Shown here: positions 10,192 to 24,300 of the stretch, in pieces
How the letters are laid out: the number at the start of each line of letters is the position of its first letter
How positions within the stretch are numbered: position 1 is the first letter of the stretch
From: Sclerurus mexicanus
Lineage: Eukaryota > Chordata > Aves > Passeriformes > Furnariidae
Length of the DNA stretch: 64,000 nucleotides
NCBI GenBank assembly: GCA_013396755.1
Contig: VWZF01004873.1
Span: forward strand, 1,129,541 to 1,193,540
Direction: 5' to 3'
Notes under the pieces: model-generated
The model's input: only the letters and a program-made list of their open reading frames with translations
What the model was told of the DNA's origin: nothing
Database searches by the model: none
Program-made: the position numbers and the translations under genes

Positions 10192-12080
10192 GGGTAGTTT
10201 GTGTTGGCCAGTGACTGTGAGCCATCTGACTAAGCTAGATGTGGTGATGTAGATTTCTCTACCCATGGGGAGATGAGCACTTAAACAATTTATTCTGCCT
10301 GTCCTTATTTTCAGATGACTTGCTGTCTGAACATGGCCATTTCAGGTCTTATAAAAGAGAGCCTACATGATTACCTCAGTCAAGTGCAACAGGCTAAACG
10401 CAGTTAAGTGAAAGGAGCATTGTTATTATCTAAAAGGCATGTGTGGAAGTAAAGTCTCTCTCCAGAAGGGACAAAAGAACAACAATTAGTCTCGTGGGTG
10501 TTGTCAAATATTCCTTTCATCTGTGCACACACAAGCCAAGACCTTGTAGCTTTGTACTGTCTTGTAGCTTTTCAGAAGGAAGACTTTGGGATAATGGCAG
10601 AATGGGAATGGGTGTTTTGGTTTTGTGTTATTGGGTTGAATGTCAAAGGAAGCCCACTGCTGTAGCAAATGGGGGTGAAGAGCCCTGGAGGTATTCCAGA
10701 TGAGACTGATTGAGCTGCACAGCTTTCTGATTAAGAATATCTGTTCTGTTTCTGCTGCCACAAAACTCTAACCTTCAGCAGGAATAGGAAAAGTACTTGA
10801 AATGGTTACCAAGGCATTCAAAGGGAAACACTGCTATAGGCATGGATATTGCAAAGTGACATCAGATGTTCCAGTTTGGCAACTTTGGTCTCTAGAGATC
10901 TATCAAACTGAAATTCTCCTGCTTGCTATGGGTTCTCTTGAATTTAGATGCAGAGTTGTCTCTGCTGTAAGTGAACTTGAAGTGTGGAATGCTCTGTCAT
11001 TCTGTAAGCAGTCCCCCAGTTCTCCATCAAAAGTAACAAGAGCTGTGAATTGCTTCAGTGTGTTGTCAGACATGGCTTAAATGAGCTGCCCTGTTTCTGT
11101 AGAGTCTTCCAAAGAATGTGCATCTTGTCATTGAATTTTATTTTAAAAGGTGATCTGTAGCCTGTAATCTAGGCTGGAGGGAGGCTATTCCTATAGTTTA
11201 GAAGTCTCTGCCTTTGTTCTAAAATTACACTGGAATATGTTTAGACTTAGGAGGCAGGGAGAACATCACCCAAGTTTCTAGATCAGAGCGAAGTACAAAA
11301 GATAGGAGGAACAGATGCTTTTTGTTTCATTTGGTGTGCTGGGGGAAGCCCCTTTCCTCCTCTCAGGGCAGCTGGCAAGGGGCTAGGTTTTGCATGCACA
11401 CTTCCATGCCCCACCTTTCATTTGCACGAGTTCATCTCCCTGCAATTCCATTCCTCTCCACCTCGGGGGAGGGCAGAGATGAAGATCTGGAGTGAAGCAG
11501 CCCTCGTCCCCTGCGCACTTCCCTAATTCCCTGTGGAACTGAGATGTGATGGATGGTCAGAAGTGCATCTACTGAAGAGGAGCCAGGGCCTGCTTGTGCT
11601 ACTTACTGCTGTCATTTTAGGGGGTAGGCATATGAGCTTGAGGCCCCCAGACCAGCAATTCTCTCGAACTCTTCTAAACAAGCCTTTGGTGCCCCATTCC
11701 TCCTGTCTCTCTCGGGGCTGAGGTTTCCCCTAGGCTGTCTCTTTGATTTCTTTCTCTTGGATGTTGTATGTTGCCTCCTCCTGTGCTCCCTTTACACTTG
11801 TTTGTGTCTCTGTGCATGGGCAAAACAAATCACCAAGGCCCTCTGAGTAAAAGCAAGGGACTCTGCTGTCCACTGCATTACAGCCACTTAACGCACGTGC
11901 AGTTTATTTACTCTCTTTATAAACACAACTGTAATCTCCTCTGGCATGTTCTAGAAATCAGCTCATGTACTTTTAATGGTCTCTAAGAATTCTAAGAAAC
12001 ACAATTCACCACCTTACCGAGTCTGTCTGGTCTGTCAGTGAGTGGGGAGGGGTTGAGATGCTAAACTGTTTTTGGAATGT

Positions 12081-12098
12081 CTTTTTTTTTTTTTTTTT
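12081..12098 (+). repeat. T homopolymer
   Basis: Uninterrupted run of about 18 T; too long to be reliable in most assemblies. Confidence 0.8.
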
Positions 12099-13420
12099 GT
12101 GTCACTTCCATAGCACAAACATACCTGAAGTTTTGGCCCTCAAAGCAGTGGCCAGTTTTCCACTGAAAAATGATGGTAGTTCCAGTTGTGCTGGACTGAC
12201 TCTGGTAAGTCTGTAACAAGATATATGAGCCAGCAGCTCTGGGGGAAGAGGCTGCCCAAGCCAATTCTGCTTCCAGCCATCAAACATTCAGCCCTGTGTT
12301 CTGTTCAGGGGACTGCCTTCCTGGGCATTAGAGTGTATTAGTGGTAGCTCTAGCTCTCAGGCTGTGTTGCCTTTGGGTTTCAATAACTTCAGATCCTTAA
12401 GCCCAGAAAACAGTTCTCCATTGGTGTTGAATATATGTTCAGGAACCAAATGAAAACCTCCAAGAGTAGGATCCTGTTCACAGCATATCTTGGAGCATCA
12501 CTGGAAGAAAGGTAAGTGCCCCCTTGTTTTGCTCCACTGTACACTTGAAACTCATTAAAAAGAAATGACAGATCTTTGTCCAGTGCGGACTTATTTTAAA
12601 ATGAGGTACTTGTGCCCTTGTCTGCCCCTACTGCTACAAAAGTTAGGTTGTACAACAGTATTCCCTGCAGTTTGTGGTTCCCTTATGATGAAACTTGGTC
12701 CAGTTTTAAGGATCACCAAAATCATGCCAGAACAATTCAAAATGGTGGATTTGGAGCAGGGCAGCTAGACTAAATTCTCCAGAGATGAAAGCCTTCCCGA
12801 GAAAGGAGGGTGTTTGGACTGGCTGGTACATTAAAGAAGCACATACAGTCTAAAATTCCACACAGCTCAGGCCTGCACAACCTGAACAAACTAGTCATGC
12901 TACAATTCCTGCCAACTTGGCGTGTTATCTTCCTGTTCTCAGCCCCATTCATGTAGGGGGATAGGAAAAATGTCTTCTTGGGACAGATGCATTTTTACAC
13001 TGGTCACAACACAGCCTCAAGGTCCCTAGCCAAACCTGGGGACTGGAATGCTCATGTTCCACAGCTGGCCAGCTGCTCTGGAACACAGAGCTGGGGCTGA
13101 ACATTCTGCTGAAAGTTGCCCTGGGGTTGAGGCCAGTTCATGAGTCATGTTGCAGATGTTTGCAGAGTTCCATGTCTAACCATAAATCCTCTGGTAGGCG
13201 TTGAAAATACCATGCTCTGCTGGGAACTCATCTTCTGAGGTGCTATCCTTTAACACATCAGCATTTCTGCTGCTCCTGCAGAGTCTGTTAGCCTGGACAA
13301 AACACGGTTTTAAATGTGCTCTAAAAGCAAGGCCAAAGCTTTGGGAGAATGGTTGGTTGTAGGTCTAATTAAAAATTCAAGCTCTGCCTTTAAACATGGA
13401 ACATGTTTAACATGCCTTTG

Positions 13421-13588
13421 AGCTGGAATAGATTGCCCAGAGAAGCTGTGGGTGTCCCATCCCTGGAAGTGTTCAAGGCCAGGTTGACTGGAACTTTGGG
13501 TAACCTGGTCTAGTGGAAGGTGTCCCTACCCATGGTACAGGGTTAGAGCTAAGATGGTTGGTCCCTCCCAACCCAAACCATTCTGTGA
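13421..13588 (+). repeat. CR1 LINE 3' fragment
   Basis: Short CR1 3' end: TTGCCCAGAGAAGCTGTGGG, CCCTGGAAGTGTTCAAGGCC, ACCTGGTCTAGTGGAAGG, ending CCAACCCAAACCATTCTGTG. Confidence 0.88.
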
Positions 13589-16500
13589 AAATTGCAGTTC
13601 CATATCAATTGCTCCATCTGATGTCTTCAGGTTTGGTGGAAGAAAAACCTCAATATACTGCTCAAAGCAGACTGCAAGCTCTCACCACCGTGGTGGGGTT
13701 TGTTGTCTGAGAGAGTAACCAAATGATGGTGGGGCAGTCAGATTTTTCTTCAGGGTAGAAATGTATCATCAACATTTGTTTGATGGACCTAACTTTCCAG
13801 TGAATGGTGCCTGCTCTGATGTATCCACTGGAGTTGGAAGCTATAACTTGGTGAAGAGATGCAATAATGGGGAGCTATAGAGGTTTTATCTTTGTTCTGA
13901 CCTCTAAGCAAATAATTACTCTCTGAGGGATGTAACAGATAGAGGTTTCCAAATAGGCAACTCAGCTGTGTCTGTTGGATACTTCAGCCTCCATACTTCT
14001 GAAAATATTTGACCTGTTTTTTTCCAGAGATAGAGTGCAACACCTATTCAGAACACCCTTATTTGCTCCCCAGGTTTCAAATATGAATAGCCCCACAACA
14101 TCTTTTCTTTCAGTGCACAGACTCACTAAATGATTTCTGCAGAGGCCAAAATGGCACTTTCTTTTCATGTTCTTTCCTGCCAGGCTTCTTTTCCAAAAGC
14201 CTTTGTACTATTTTTTTTTTAATAAATTCATCATTATCTCCAAAAAAGCTTTTTTTCTTTTTAGTTCATTATTTTTAAGCATGTATTTGAAAGCTGAAGG
14301 TGCTTTCATCTCTTTGTGCTCACAAGCCCCCTTTGAATATTGCGCACTGGTAAGTACTTGGTGTGACCTCAGTCTGTGAAGACAAACCTTGCAGCTCTAT
14401 GTCCAGCTTCTCTAAACCCTCCAGCAAGCAGAGTTTAGTTCTTTTAAATGTGTTGTTTATATTCCCAAGTGATGGTTTTCTCATTTTTTTTCAACCTTCC
14501 TTAGACACTTGTACTTCCATGCATTTCCTCTATTACCTTTATTCTTATGGAAAACCAATTGTTTTGGTATCTATCAAATTGTGAGTATTGCATTCTGGAG
14601 GGACAAGTTTTCAGCAGATACCTGGGTATGCCTGGCTATGGCTCTCTGTCCTTGTGTTTCCTGCCTTTTAAACCATCCTGTGCTTAGTTTTCCTCCTTCA
14701 TGGAGCGTCTGACCTATTTGTTCCTTTCTCCCAGGACTTCTTTCCATTCCCCCAGTCTCACTACACTCCAGATTTCCTTAGAGGTTTTCCCACTCCTCTG
14801 AATTCATCTGATCTCACAGTTGGAGCCCTGAGAAACTTCAGTATCCCTACATTTCCCAGACACTGTATCCCTTCTCTCAGCTAACATATGATTTACAAAT
14901 GCTCTTAACGCTCAATCGGCTTGCAAATGCCTGCCAATCCCATGATCCCACAGATGCTGGGGCCCTTTATACCCCATCTCTGCAGGTTGTTCCATATCCA
15001 AAAGAACTCACCTCTCTTTCCTCGTATTTCAGCAGTACCGAAGACTTTCACAAATCTGCTGGTTTTGAGCTCCTAAACTCTCATCCCTCTTCCTCCTCTG
15101 TAATTTCTCCATCATATAAACATTCCTTTTTGTCACCCTTAAATACGTGGAACTACCCACTTCTGTGCCTCTTACTCCTGCAAAACAAACTTCTCTAGTG
15201 CTCCAACTTATCCACAAAATATTTTCTTTTCTTCTGCACTTGCCTTCCTCCTTCAGGCACTTTTATTTCTACTTCTCTGCCTTCCTCCTGCATGACAGAT
15301 GTTCCCATCCCAGAAAGACACAACTCACTCTTCTTCAGTGTCCTGTGACCTTCAGTTGCTCTTTGCATGTCTTCCATCTCCTCCAAATAACTGTGCTATG
15401 CCTCTAACATATCTAAGACTACTGAGCATTTACATCCTCTCAACTTTCTCTTGTACAAATTCACTCCAGCTCAGACCTTTAATGTCTTTTGCTGACCTGC
15501 AGCTCCCTCTAAATGCACACTTTCTTCCCTTTTCTCTAATCTTCCACATTTTCGGTGAAACACTCCCATTTTCTGCACTCACGCCAGCACTGCTGGACTT
15601 GCTTCTTGTTTTCAGCCAGACCAAGTTCACTATACATCTGTGGAGCTGATAATTTGTGGTCTTGTCAGCCTACAAGAAGTGTAGGGATATTTCTGGGAGG
15701 ATCACCTGATTGCTCCCAACATGGGAACCTTTCTATTCGTTCTTGATACAGGGCGGGCTAATCTATTTACCAGCTTGTACAATAACAGCTTCTTCACATT
15801 TGTACAGGCTTTTAACTATGGATTTATAGCTATGCAGAATGGTGCTGTTACTTTGAGTTCATCAGTCAAAGTTTTTTTTTTGTTTGTTTGGTTTTTTTGT
15901 TTTGTTTTGTTTTTTTGCATTTTAACACTTCTACAGAAGAGATAGAATATGGTGCAGGTTTCCCCCAGGGAATACATCACCACTTTCTACAGCTATATTT
16001 CTTTATGATGAAGAGAACTTTGTGTTTCAAGTAGTTTATGCTTCTGATTAATCTTCCTTTAATCACCCACTTAACTGTGTGTAATGCAGCGGGTCTCATC
16101 AATTATATGGTTGTTACAAGGTACCATGTGATGTGAATAATTGTGTCTTGCTCTTTGGATATTCAGGAAAGATCATGTTAACCGCATGAATCATCATACA
16201 TTTATGATATACAGAGACAGTTTTAGGTGTTGCACCTGCTCTTTCTCCTTTATTCCTTTATCTGCCTGACTTTAATTGTGCCCAAAGTTACTTCTAGCAA
16301 CTAAACCTAGCTTTTAGCTCTGCCTCTTGGGCAGTGTTTTTACAGAACATAGAAGTTCCTTCATTAAGGCAACTTAGAGATTTCATTCTTGAATTACTTT
16401 TTTTTTTTTGAACTTCATTTAAATCACCCACAGACACAGAAAGTGGACTTTTTTGTGTATACAGATGCTCTGAATTTTTTGCAGTGGGGGCCTCTAAGGA

Positions 16501-18077
16501 GGAATACACGTTCCCACACCTCTAAGTGCCTGTTGCAGGACTCTCCCTTCTGCTGGTCTCCCACCCTTGCTGAGGGACACCCCCTGAATTGCTTGCTTCT
16601 ATTCCCAGCAGAGAGGCATTATCCTCACTTTCAAACAAAGGTCATCAGCTGAGCACTGGGATAAAATTTGAAAAAACATGAATATTTGTGCAATAAAGAA
16701 TATGGAGTTTGTGTATGTGAAGAATAAAATCACTCCCTGCTGGGAATTGAAAAGTGCATTTGGGTAATCGAGGCAAGGGCAGTATGTTTAGCACCTCAAA
16801 GGGAAAAATTATGCATCCGTTTATAGATTGCAGTAAACCCCTCCAGCTTCCCAGGGGCAGTACATCTACCTTAATTTTTAAAATAACCCCAGTTTTTCTT
16901 TTGTTATGATTAACTAGTTTTTAAATTCAAACCCTGCTGTTTGCAATGTGATTGGGTACCTGGTACCACAGGTCTTTGCCTAAAATATATGCTTATATTC
17001 GGGTATGTGTTTGTGTCCTGTGGGGTGGATAATCCTGTTTGTTAAGGACATCACCCTTGCTCTCTTGATACTCCATAAAGTGCTGTGTAAACACCAATGC
17101 AGCAGAAGTCTGAGTATTTGTAAGAAAAGAGTATGGCAAGCTTACTGCAAGAAATAGGATGTGTTCTCTCATGCAAAGAACCCCAAATTAGTTCCCAAGA
17201 AGAGGACCATATTTGCTTATGTGGTCCAATCAAATAGGCTAAGGCTTTCCCTGGAAGGATTTTTTGATCAAAGACTGCAATGCTACTCCTGTGCTTCACT
17301 TAGGAAGAAGAGCCTCAGCAGAGTCTCTCTCTCTCTGTGGGTGGATCAGATAAGGGATGAGTCAAGCAGAACAGGCCCTGTAGGACCTGTGCTGTTCTGA
17401 TCTTTTGCAGGATCCCATGGCTGCAGAGGTACCATTTGGGATCTTTTGACAGTGTGCATAATCCTGCCAAACTCTTTTTTTTTTTTCTTCCCCCTCATGA
17501 AGGCCAAGCAAATGTAGGAATCAATTTATCCCGGAGCTTTTGGAAAACAATCAAATAGCTGGATGTACACATGTGTCACAAGGAAGGGGAGTGACACACC
17601 TAAGATCTACCAGTGCAACATAGGCAGCTTGAAAAGGGAAACCTTACTCTGCTAGAGGTGTTTTGTCCTGGACCTGGGAGTGGCAGCAAGCGTCAACCAC
17701 CTCTCCAGAGAATTGTGCATAGTAATGATTGAGATTATGCCAGTGGCTCAAGTAGCCTCTCCTCAGAGGGGGAGAAGAGGGTGGGTGGTGCAGTCTTGGG
17801 ATCAGAGCTGGATATTGACAACAAGGAAAGAGCAACCAGTTTCCAACCCTAGGGAAAATTTAAAAAAGTTCAGCACGTTAGAGAGATCAGTATCTCAGGT
17901 GAGGCTTCACTCCTGTCCCTTGTACCACAGAGGAGGCCAGTCACCCCTGCCAAACCTCTTTAATTAATGACAGACCAGAACTGTGGCAGCACCCTTGTTG
18001 CAGGGAAAAGCAAGCAAGCATCCATGTGTAGGCATGCACAGAGTGTAAGGAAATCAAGAGGACATCTCCCCCGTACA

Positions 18078-18083
18078 TTTATT
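18078..18083 (-). terminator. Putative polyadenylation signal of SCNN1A
   Basis: AATAAA on the minus strand, 225 bases beyond the SCNN1A stop codon at 18308. It is the first canonical hexamer noticed downstream. Confidence 0.55.
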
Positions 18084-18307
18084 GATCAACTCTCATCCCT
18101 GGTGATCCCCAGAGCAATAGTATTTTACGAGACTGAAGAATTCACCTACAATAGTGAAAGCAATGAACCCAGGCCAACCACAGAGCAGTCTTCTGCTACG
18201 GTCCAGGTGGCAGCACCCCAGAAAGAAGGAAACGCAGGTCCCACAGACAAAGTGTGCAGCCTTTGCTCCAATCGCCACCCATCAGAATGGTGGAATAAGC
18301 TGCTGCC

Positions 18308-21300
18308 TCACTCGTGTCCTGCCTCGCCATCCCTGCTTGGCCCATGTGGTTCCAGGCTGTTGTAGGATGGCAGCGCGGTCACTACAGCCTCGACAGTGAA
18401 GCGGTGTGGGGCGTTGGCAGCTGGTGCCGCCTCCTGGAAAGCACTGTTATCGTGAGTGTTTGGAGAGGGTCCTGGTGGGGAGAGCTTCTGCCGGGAACGG
18501 AACCAGCGGAAGGCCAAGATAAAGGTGATGGCAAAGAAATCCAGAATCAGCTCTGCAAGCTCCATCACAGACAGGACAGAGGATCCAAACCAGAGACTCC
18601 ACTGGTTCCCAAGCTGGGACAGCAGAGTCACTACCTGCAAGAGATGGAGAAAGAGCAGTGAGGACAGCCTTCATTCAGACTTTTGCCTCCCTGCCTGTTC
18701 CCACTAGCAGTGTCCAGGTGGTGCTGGGGGGTTCCCCTCATCCTGCCACAGGAAAAGAGACTCAATAGCCAGCAATGCTGCTGGAACAAACCTGTGCCAC
18801 TGGAGGGACACTGGAGGGGAATGGAAGGCGAGAGAAGACGTGGTAATAAAGTGTGTACCGTGAAGGCTGGAGACTCCCCATTGGTCTTGTAGTTCCACTC
18901 CTCAAAAAAGATATTCACTTTGGCAACTCCATTCCTGTAAATGAAAGATGAGGCTCTGTAACCCCACCTCATCAACTCCTGCATTTCTCCACCAAGCGTA
19001 ATTTTCTTCTCTGTCCCCTTCTGCCCCCATCCTTTGCCCATACATACCACCCAGAGGCTTTTCCCCTGCTTCACAATTCCCTCATTCTGCACTAAATATA
19101 ATCTTTGGTACTTACAGTGCACTTCTGAGACTGCACTGTGAAACCCAATGTTTGTGGCAAACGTTCTTGCATGGTTCTCCTTCCCACTCCTCCAAGAGCA
19201 TGTACTGTGATTCCAGACCATACAGCAGGTGCCTTGGGCTTACTATTTTCATACCAGCATCTGACCCCTTTCAAATTTTTCACTTGGATCCCCAGCCCTT
19301 GTTGAAGTCTCAGAATATATCTACTCTGACTCAAATCCACTAGCCTTGTCCACGGGTTCCATGCTTGATCTCCTCCCATCAGTGATTTATTCTTAACTCT
19401 GACATTCCCAAAACACACACTCCACTGGAATGGTGTCTGCTTTGGACACAATCTCTGTTTAGGGGCTCTCACCTCTTGGATGTGATATTGTATTTGTTCT
19501 GTTGTGAAAGCATGTAAAAAACCCAGTCCTGAAATTAAAGTGCAATAAGTTGTGTTACATGATCACAGTCACCTCCTGTAGGTTTAGTACCAGTTGAAGG
19601 ACTGAACAGGAGGTGGGAGCAGAGCTGGGGTCCTAGGACATCCTCTCCTTACCTCTGAGACAGCAGAAGGCCAGCGGGAGTATCCAGCTGACAGCCGGTA
19701 TTCTGTCATTCTGGAAGACAAGAGGCCGTGTTATCTGTTGAAGCTGTAGGAGCCACAAGGCCAGGTCTCGCTATTCCCAGGCACACCTGGAGATTCCCTC
19801 TCGTGCTGGAGTTCTGCCCACTTCCCTCTGTGCAGAATGCACAGTCCTTGGGAGCTCACCCCTAAACCAACCCTGATGCTCCCCACTCATTTTGGCTTCC
19901 TGATAGGAGAAGTACCATTTTGGATGGCAGCTCAGCTATTGACTCAAGCTTTTGGCCTGGTCAGTGAATGTTTTCCAACACTTCTAGGAATAAAGAGTTT
20001 CCACTCTTCCTGACTGACTGATGATCAAACTTACTTGCAAGGTTTCCGACATTTGTGGAAACAGCCCAGCACATCAGCTTTGAATTCAGCCAGGAGTTTG
20101 TAATAGCAGTAGCCTGAACAGCAGAGAAAGTAAATCCAGGTAAGCTCACAGAATCTTTATATAAGAGGTGATGTGTGACAGTGAGGGGAATCCTGAGAAA
20201 GTTTCCTTCCACAAGTTCCAAGGGAATAACCATCCAAGACAAGAGTGTCTTTTGGATGTTCCCCCCAGGAAGCTCACTGAAGACAGTCAGATGTACTGGG
20301 ACATGGGGCGGGCCAAATAGGTTTAGGTGGGCATGAATTTTACTGTTCCTCCTGTCCACTTACCCCAGGATACGTGCTTTGTGTAGTCGCAGTACTCTGC
20401 TCCTTCGGGTAAGGGATAGAAGTAATAAGCACAGCCACAGCGCTCGACCATGTTGAGCTGAAAGCAGGAGCGAATGCAGACCTGGGAGGCGCATAACGTG
20501 GGAAAGGCTGAACAAGAAAACCAAACCCACTGCAGCCTGTATCATGTTATACTGTTAATTGAGCCCACGGACACGCATGGCCCTTCAGGGACTGAAGCAT
20601 TTCAGGAAAGTAGGGAAACAAGCTGGCACAGGACGAGTGACAGTGAGTTACCTGTTCGGTGTAGCGGGATGAGTACAGATTTTGCACTGGCACGTCACTG
20701 CCATCCTCTGTGCAATCACTGTAACTGCCCCCAAGACGCACAGTCATCTCCTGGGACAACAAAACAGGGATTTCATTGCACAGAACAACTGGAACTTTGC
20801 TGTCCTCTTTCTAAGCTGCCATGTCACACACTGCTCGTCCATCAGTATCTGCTCTTTATGCTTTCCTTGGGATGCCTCCATTTTATTGTTCACCAATAAA
20901 GAGAAGCCAAATGCTTCTCGTCTAGTCCTGTAAGCTGCTCTCCTTCCTCTCCCTTCACTCCATGTCATTAAATCCCCTCCCTTAAACACACACTGGGTCC
21001 GTGACAACCCATCTGTATCTATCCACCAAGTAAAAGCTCCCCATAACCTCACATCCACAGCTCTTATCCCTGCTGCCTCCTTACCTTTCTCATGCTGATG
21101 GAGGTCTCGATACCAGGACGCACGTTGAAACCCCCATCATCCATGAAGGCTGGCTCATTCTGATCGTGGACCATGACCCTGGCTCCTGTCACCGTGGACA
21201 ACAGAGGGATGAAATCATTCTGTTCGGTGCGCACCACCAGAGAGAGACCTGAGGGAATGTCAGAGAGCAAGGGAGGTCATGGCTGGCTGTGGTGTGGGAG

Positions 21301-24300
21301 AGTAGGGAGAGCAGAATGGTTAGAAGTGAGTCTGTAAGAGATAAAGGAAGAGACAGACATCAACCAGAGCTGAACCAAAGCTTGGCAGCAATAAAGGGTG
21401 GCTGGAGGGAGGCCAGAGACAAAGCTGGAGGCTCCAGAAGAGGCAGAGAAAACTGGATTTCATTGCTGTGGTTTAGGAAAAGCAGAATGGAACTGAGAGA
21501 GATTTCATGGAGAGACTTGGAGGCAGGTTGAAGAAAAGCCTGAAGGTTTGGCTTCAAGAGGTTTCCCGGTGTCTAGGAACACAAGCAGATGAGTTGCTGG
21601 AAAGAAGAAAATGGAGGAGGAGGCTCTCAGGAGCACAGCACTATGGCTCAACAGGGGATTTCAGGAAGGGTCAGCACAAGTCCAGAGGGAGCAGTGAACA
21701 TCAGGATTGGGCACTGATGGGGGAGAAAGAGAGCAGTGGGCAGCACTGAGGGACAGCCATGTCCATGAGGCAGCTGTCCCTCAGGGACAGGGGCAAAAGC
21801 AGCTTGGGCGAGACAGAGCAGGGCTGCAATCTTCCACCACCAGTATTAAGCATAGCAGAATGCTGGCAACTCCTCAGGAAAACAGAGCTAAGTTGTACTC
21901 CTTACTCACCAAAGAGTTCCTCTCACTCACCATTATTGATCCCAGGCAGCGAGGATGTCCACAGGCTGCTGCTGTTGTCATTAAAAGTATAGCAGTTCCC
22001 ATACAAGGGATGGTGGAAGTGGGTATAATTCCTGAGAGGGGAACAGAAACATTCATACAGTGTGAAAAGGACTGCGAGACCAAGGGGAAGGGCCTTCTGA
22101 AAGGAACAGCTCTGTTTTCCATCAGCAGGGAGAGGGGCTTACAGCAGATGGGCAGTATTTGTTGTGTAAACTCACCTGAGCAGGGAAAAGCAATTAAAAT
22201 GTGCTGTAAAAAATGTCCTGGAGCCTGACAGATTTTTACACCACATTTTTCATACTGCTCAAGAGCCCAAATGGGCTTTAGCAGTGCTAGCAAATACTGT
22301 ATTATCTTCCTAATACTGAAGAATAGCTCTTTGAATCCCTTCTCCTCCCTTGCTGATGGGTGTCATTCCACTACCTCCACTACCTCTTTTTTGACCAATA
22401 ATAGCAGGAGAAAAGTAAAATATTTTTTACTGTCTTTTTGTAGCTCTCTTCCCTCCTCTCATGTATGTGGGCTGATACGTACCACTTTACTACAGTAGAG
22501 AGTAGAATAAAAATACTTTTACACTGTACATCGGTACTCACTCTGGCATTTGTACCAGTGGAACTATTTCGTTGGTGTGAAACCCAGGAAAAAGCAAAAC
22601 CATCCTCCAAGGTGCATCGTTTCAGGTCACAGAAACTGTGGCCCTGATATGCACAACCCACAGGAAAGACTCAAGAAACATCATTTGAGACAACAGGATC
22701 TGAACAAGGAACGATCCCCCCTTGGAAAAGCGGCTCTCTAATGTGGGTTCCTTGATTCCCCTCGAATCCAGGCACAAAATGAGTGTTTTCAGGAAGACTT
22801 GGTGGGATGTTTCCACTACTTACGCCTTGTCACATGTTGCTTCATTGAAGCGGCAAGCATAGATGAAATTCTCGAAGTCAGACTCATCCAGGGCTTTTGC
22901 ATCGGGCACCTGTGCCAGGATATTGATATAGTGAAAGCTGTACCATTCCCGCACGGCATCCACTCCTGAGGAGTACGCCTGATGGAAACAGTCCTTGTTG
23001 TTTTCACTGCACTGTTGAGAAGAGAAGTAAACCAGCCATGTCAGAGAAGTCTTGTCCAGGAGGTGAGGCTGTGGCTGTGGAAGAGCTGTTCTCCCTCAGC
23101 ACGGGCAGGAGATGACCGAGGGAGTGGAAGAGCTTGACAAAAAGGAGATCAGCAGGATGTGAAAAAGCAAACCCAGGGCAGTTCCTTGGTGGAAGGGAAA
23201 CACCAGGTGAATAAACAAGGCTGAATAAAGCCCAGGAAACAGCAAGCCTCGGTGAGGTGTGCAAGATGATCTGCACATAAATTCTACCTGGTATAAAACA
23301 GGAGCTTTAAATTCTTGAGTGGGGAGCCCTTCCCTCAGGGTGTGTCCAGAAAAACTTTTGTGATCCTGTGGGAACTCCAGTTAACTGGCGAGTGATTAGC
23401 TTCAGTCCTCCAGTGCCTTTTTAAATGCAAACACAGATACCCTAGGGCGAGGAAGCTGCTACCTAGGACAAATGCGACCATGACCACTTTTCAGGTGACC
23501 CAGGACCATCAAACACTTTACCCCTTTGAATTACTGGGCAATGCAGCAGCTGATGCTGATAAACTTCTCTTCAAAGGCAACTGCAAGACTGATGTAGCCT
23601 TCCAGAAGGACAAAGTTTCCCTGCTGTACCTAGGAAAAGACGGACACTGGCGTGGACAAGTCCCCTGGGGCCTGCATGGACAGGAACAGGACTTGGGGAG
23701 CAGGATTGCATTGGGCAAAGGATTCAGCTCTACCTTTATCTGTCATAGCAAAAGGCAGTGCAGATTAATAATACTTCTACATAGGGAAAGACGTGGCCAA
23801 GGGTTTAACAAGACAGAAGTAGCTAGGCAGAGACTGGAGTGGGTAGGGCACAGGATATCCAGGGATCTCACCAGAACAAAGCCAATTTTCCAGTCGTTCT
23901 TGTCCACTGAGGGACTGTTCTCTGGCAAGTTGACTAAGTGATCCCGCTTCTGCCTCCGCAAAGGGTGGCGTTGGACATGATAGAGCAGGCTCCTTAGGCT
24001 ACGCTTTTGTGTAGAGGAGGTGGACCAGTCGCTTTGTGGCAGAGACATGTTGTAGTCGTAAAGGTCTAGCAGTGTCTGATGGGTGATTTGGTCCAGCTTA
24101 TCCAGCTTCTTTCGGATGGCGCTGTATCTATACAGGGGGGAGAGAGGACTTGCAGTTTTAGGGCTGAATGCACATAAACAGCTCTGAATAAGACATGCAG
24201 CAAGTTTGCTGGGGTGATTCTGGACATTCCTGCCACTAGCTGTAAATCTCACCCCTTGCTGGAGGCTATCATCCTCGTAGGAGAGAAGTAAATCTTCCTT

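Larger units (their letters stand above)
10192..18077. other. Spacer between VAMP1 and SCNN1A, no gene recognised
   Basis: About 7.9 kb with only short, unmatched open frames. It holds a CR1 fragment (13421-13588), a T homopolymer near 12081-12098, a T/TTTG-rich patch near 15870-15916, and a pyrimidine-rich stretch on the plus strand (about 14380-15650). In human the genes TAPBPL, CD27 and LTBR lie in this interval; none of their conserved blocks (Ig C1 domain, cysteine-rich TNFR repeats) was seen. Confidence 0.55.
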
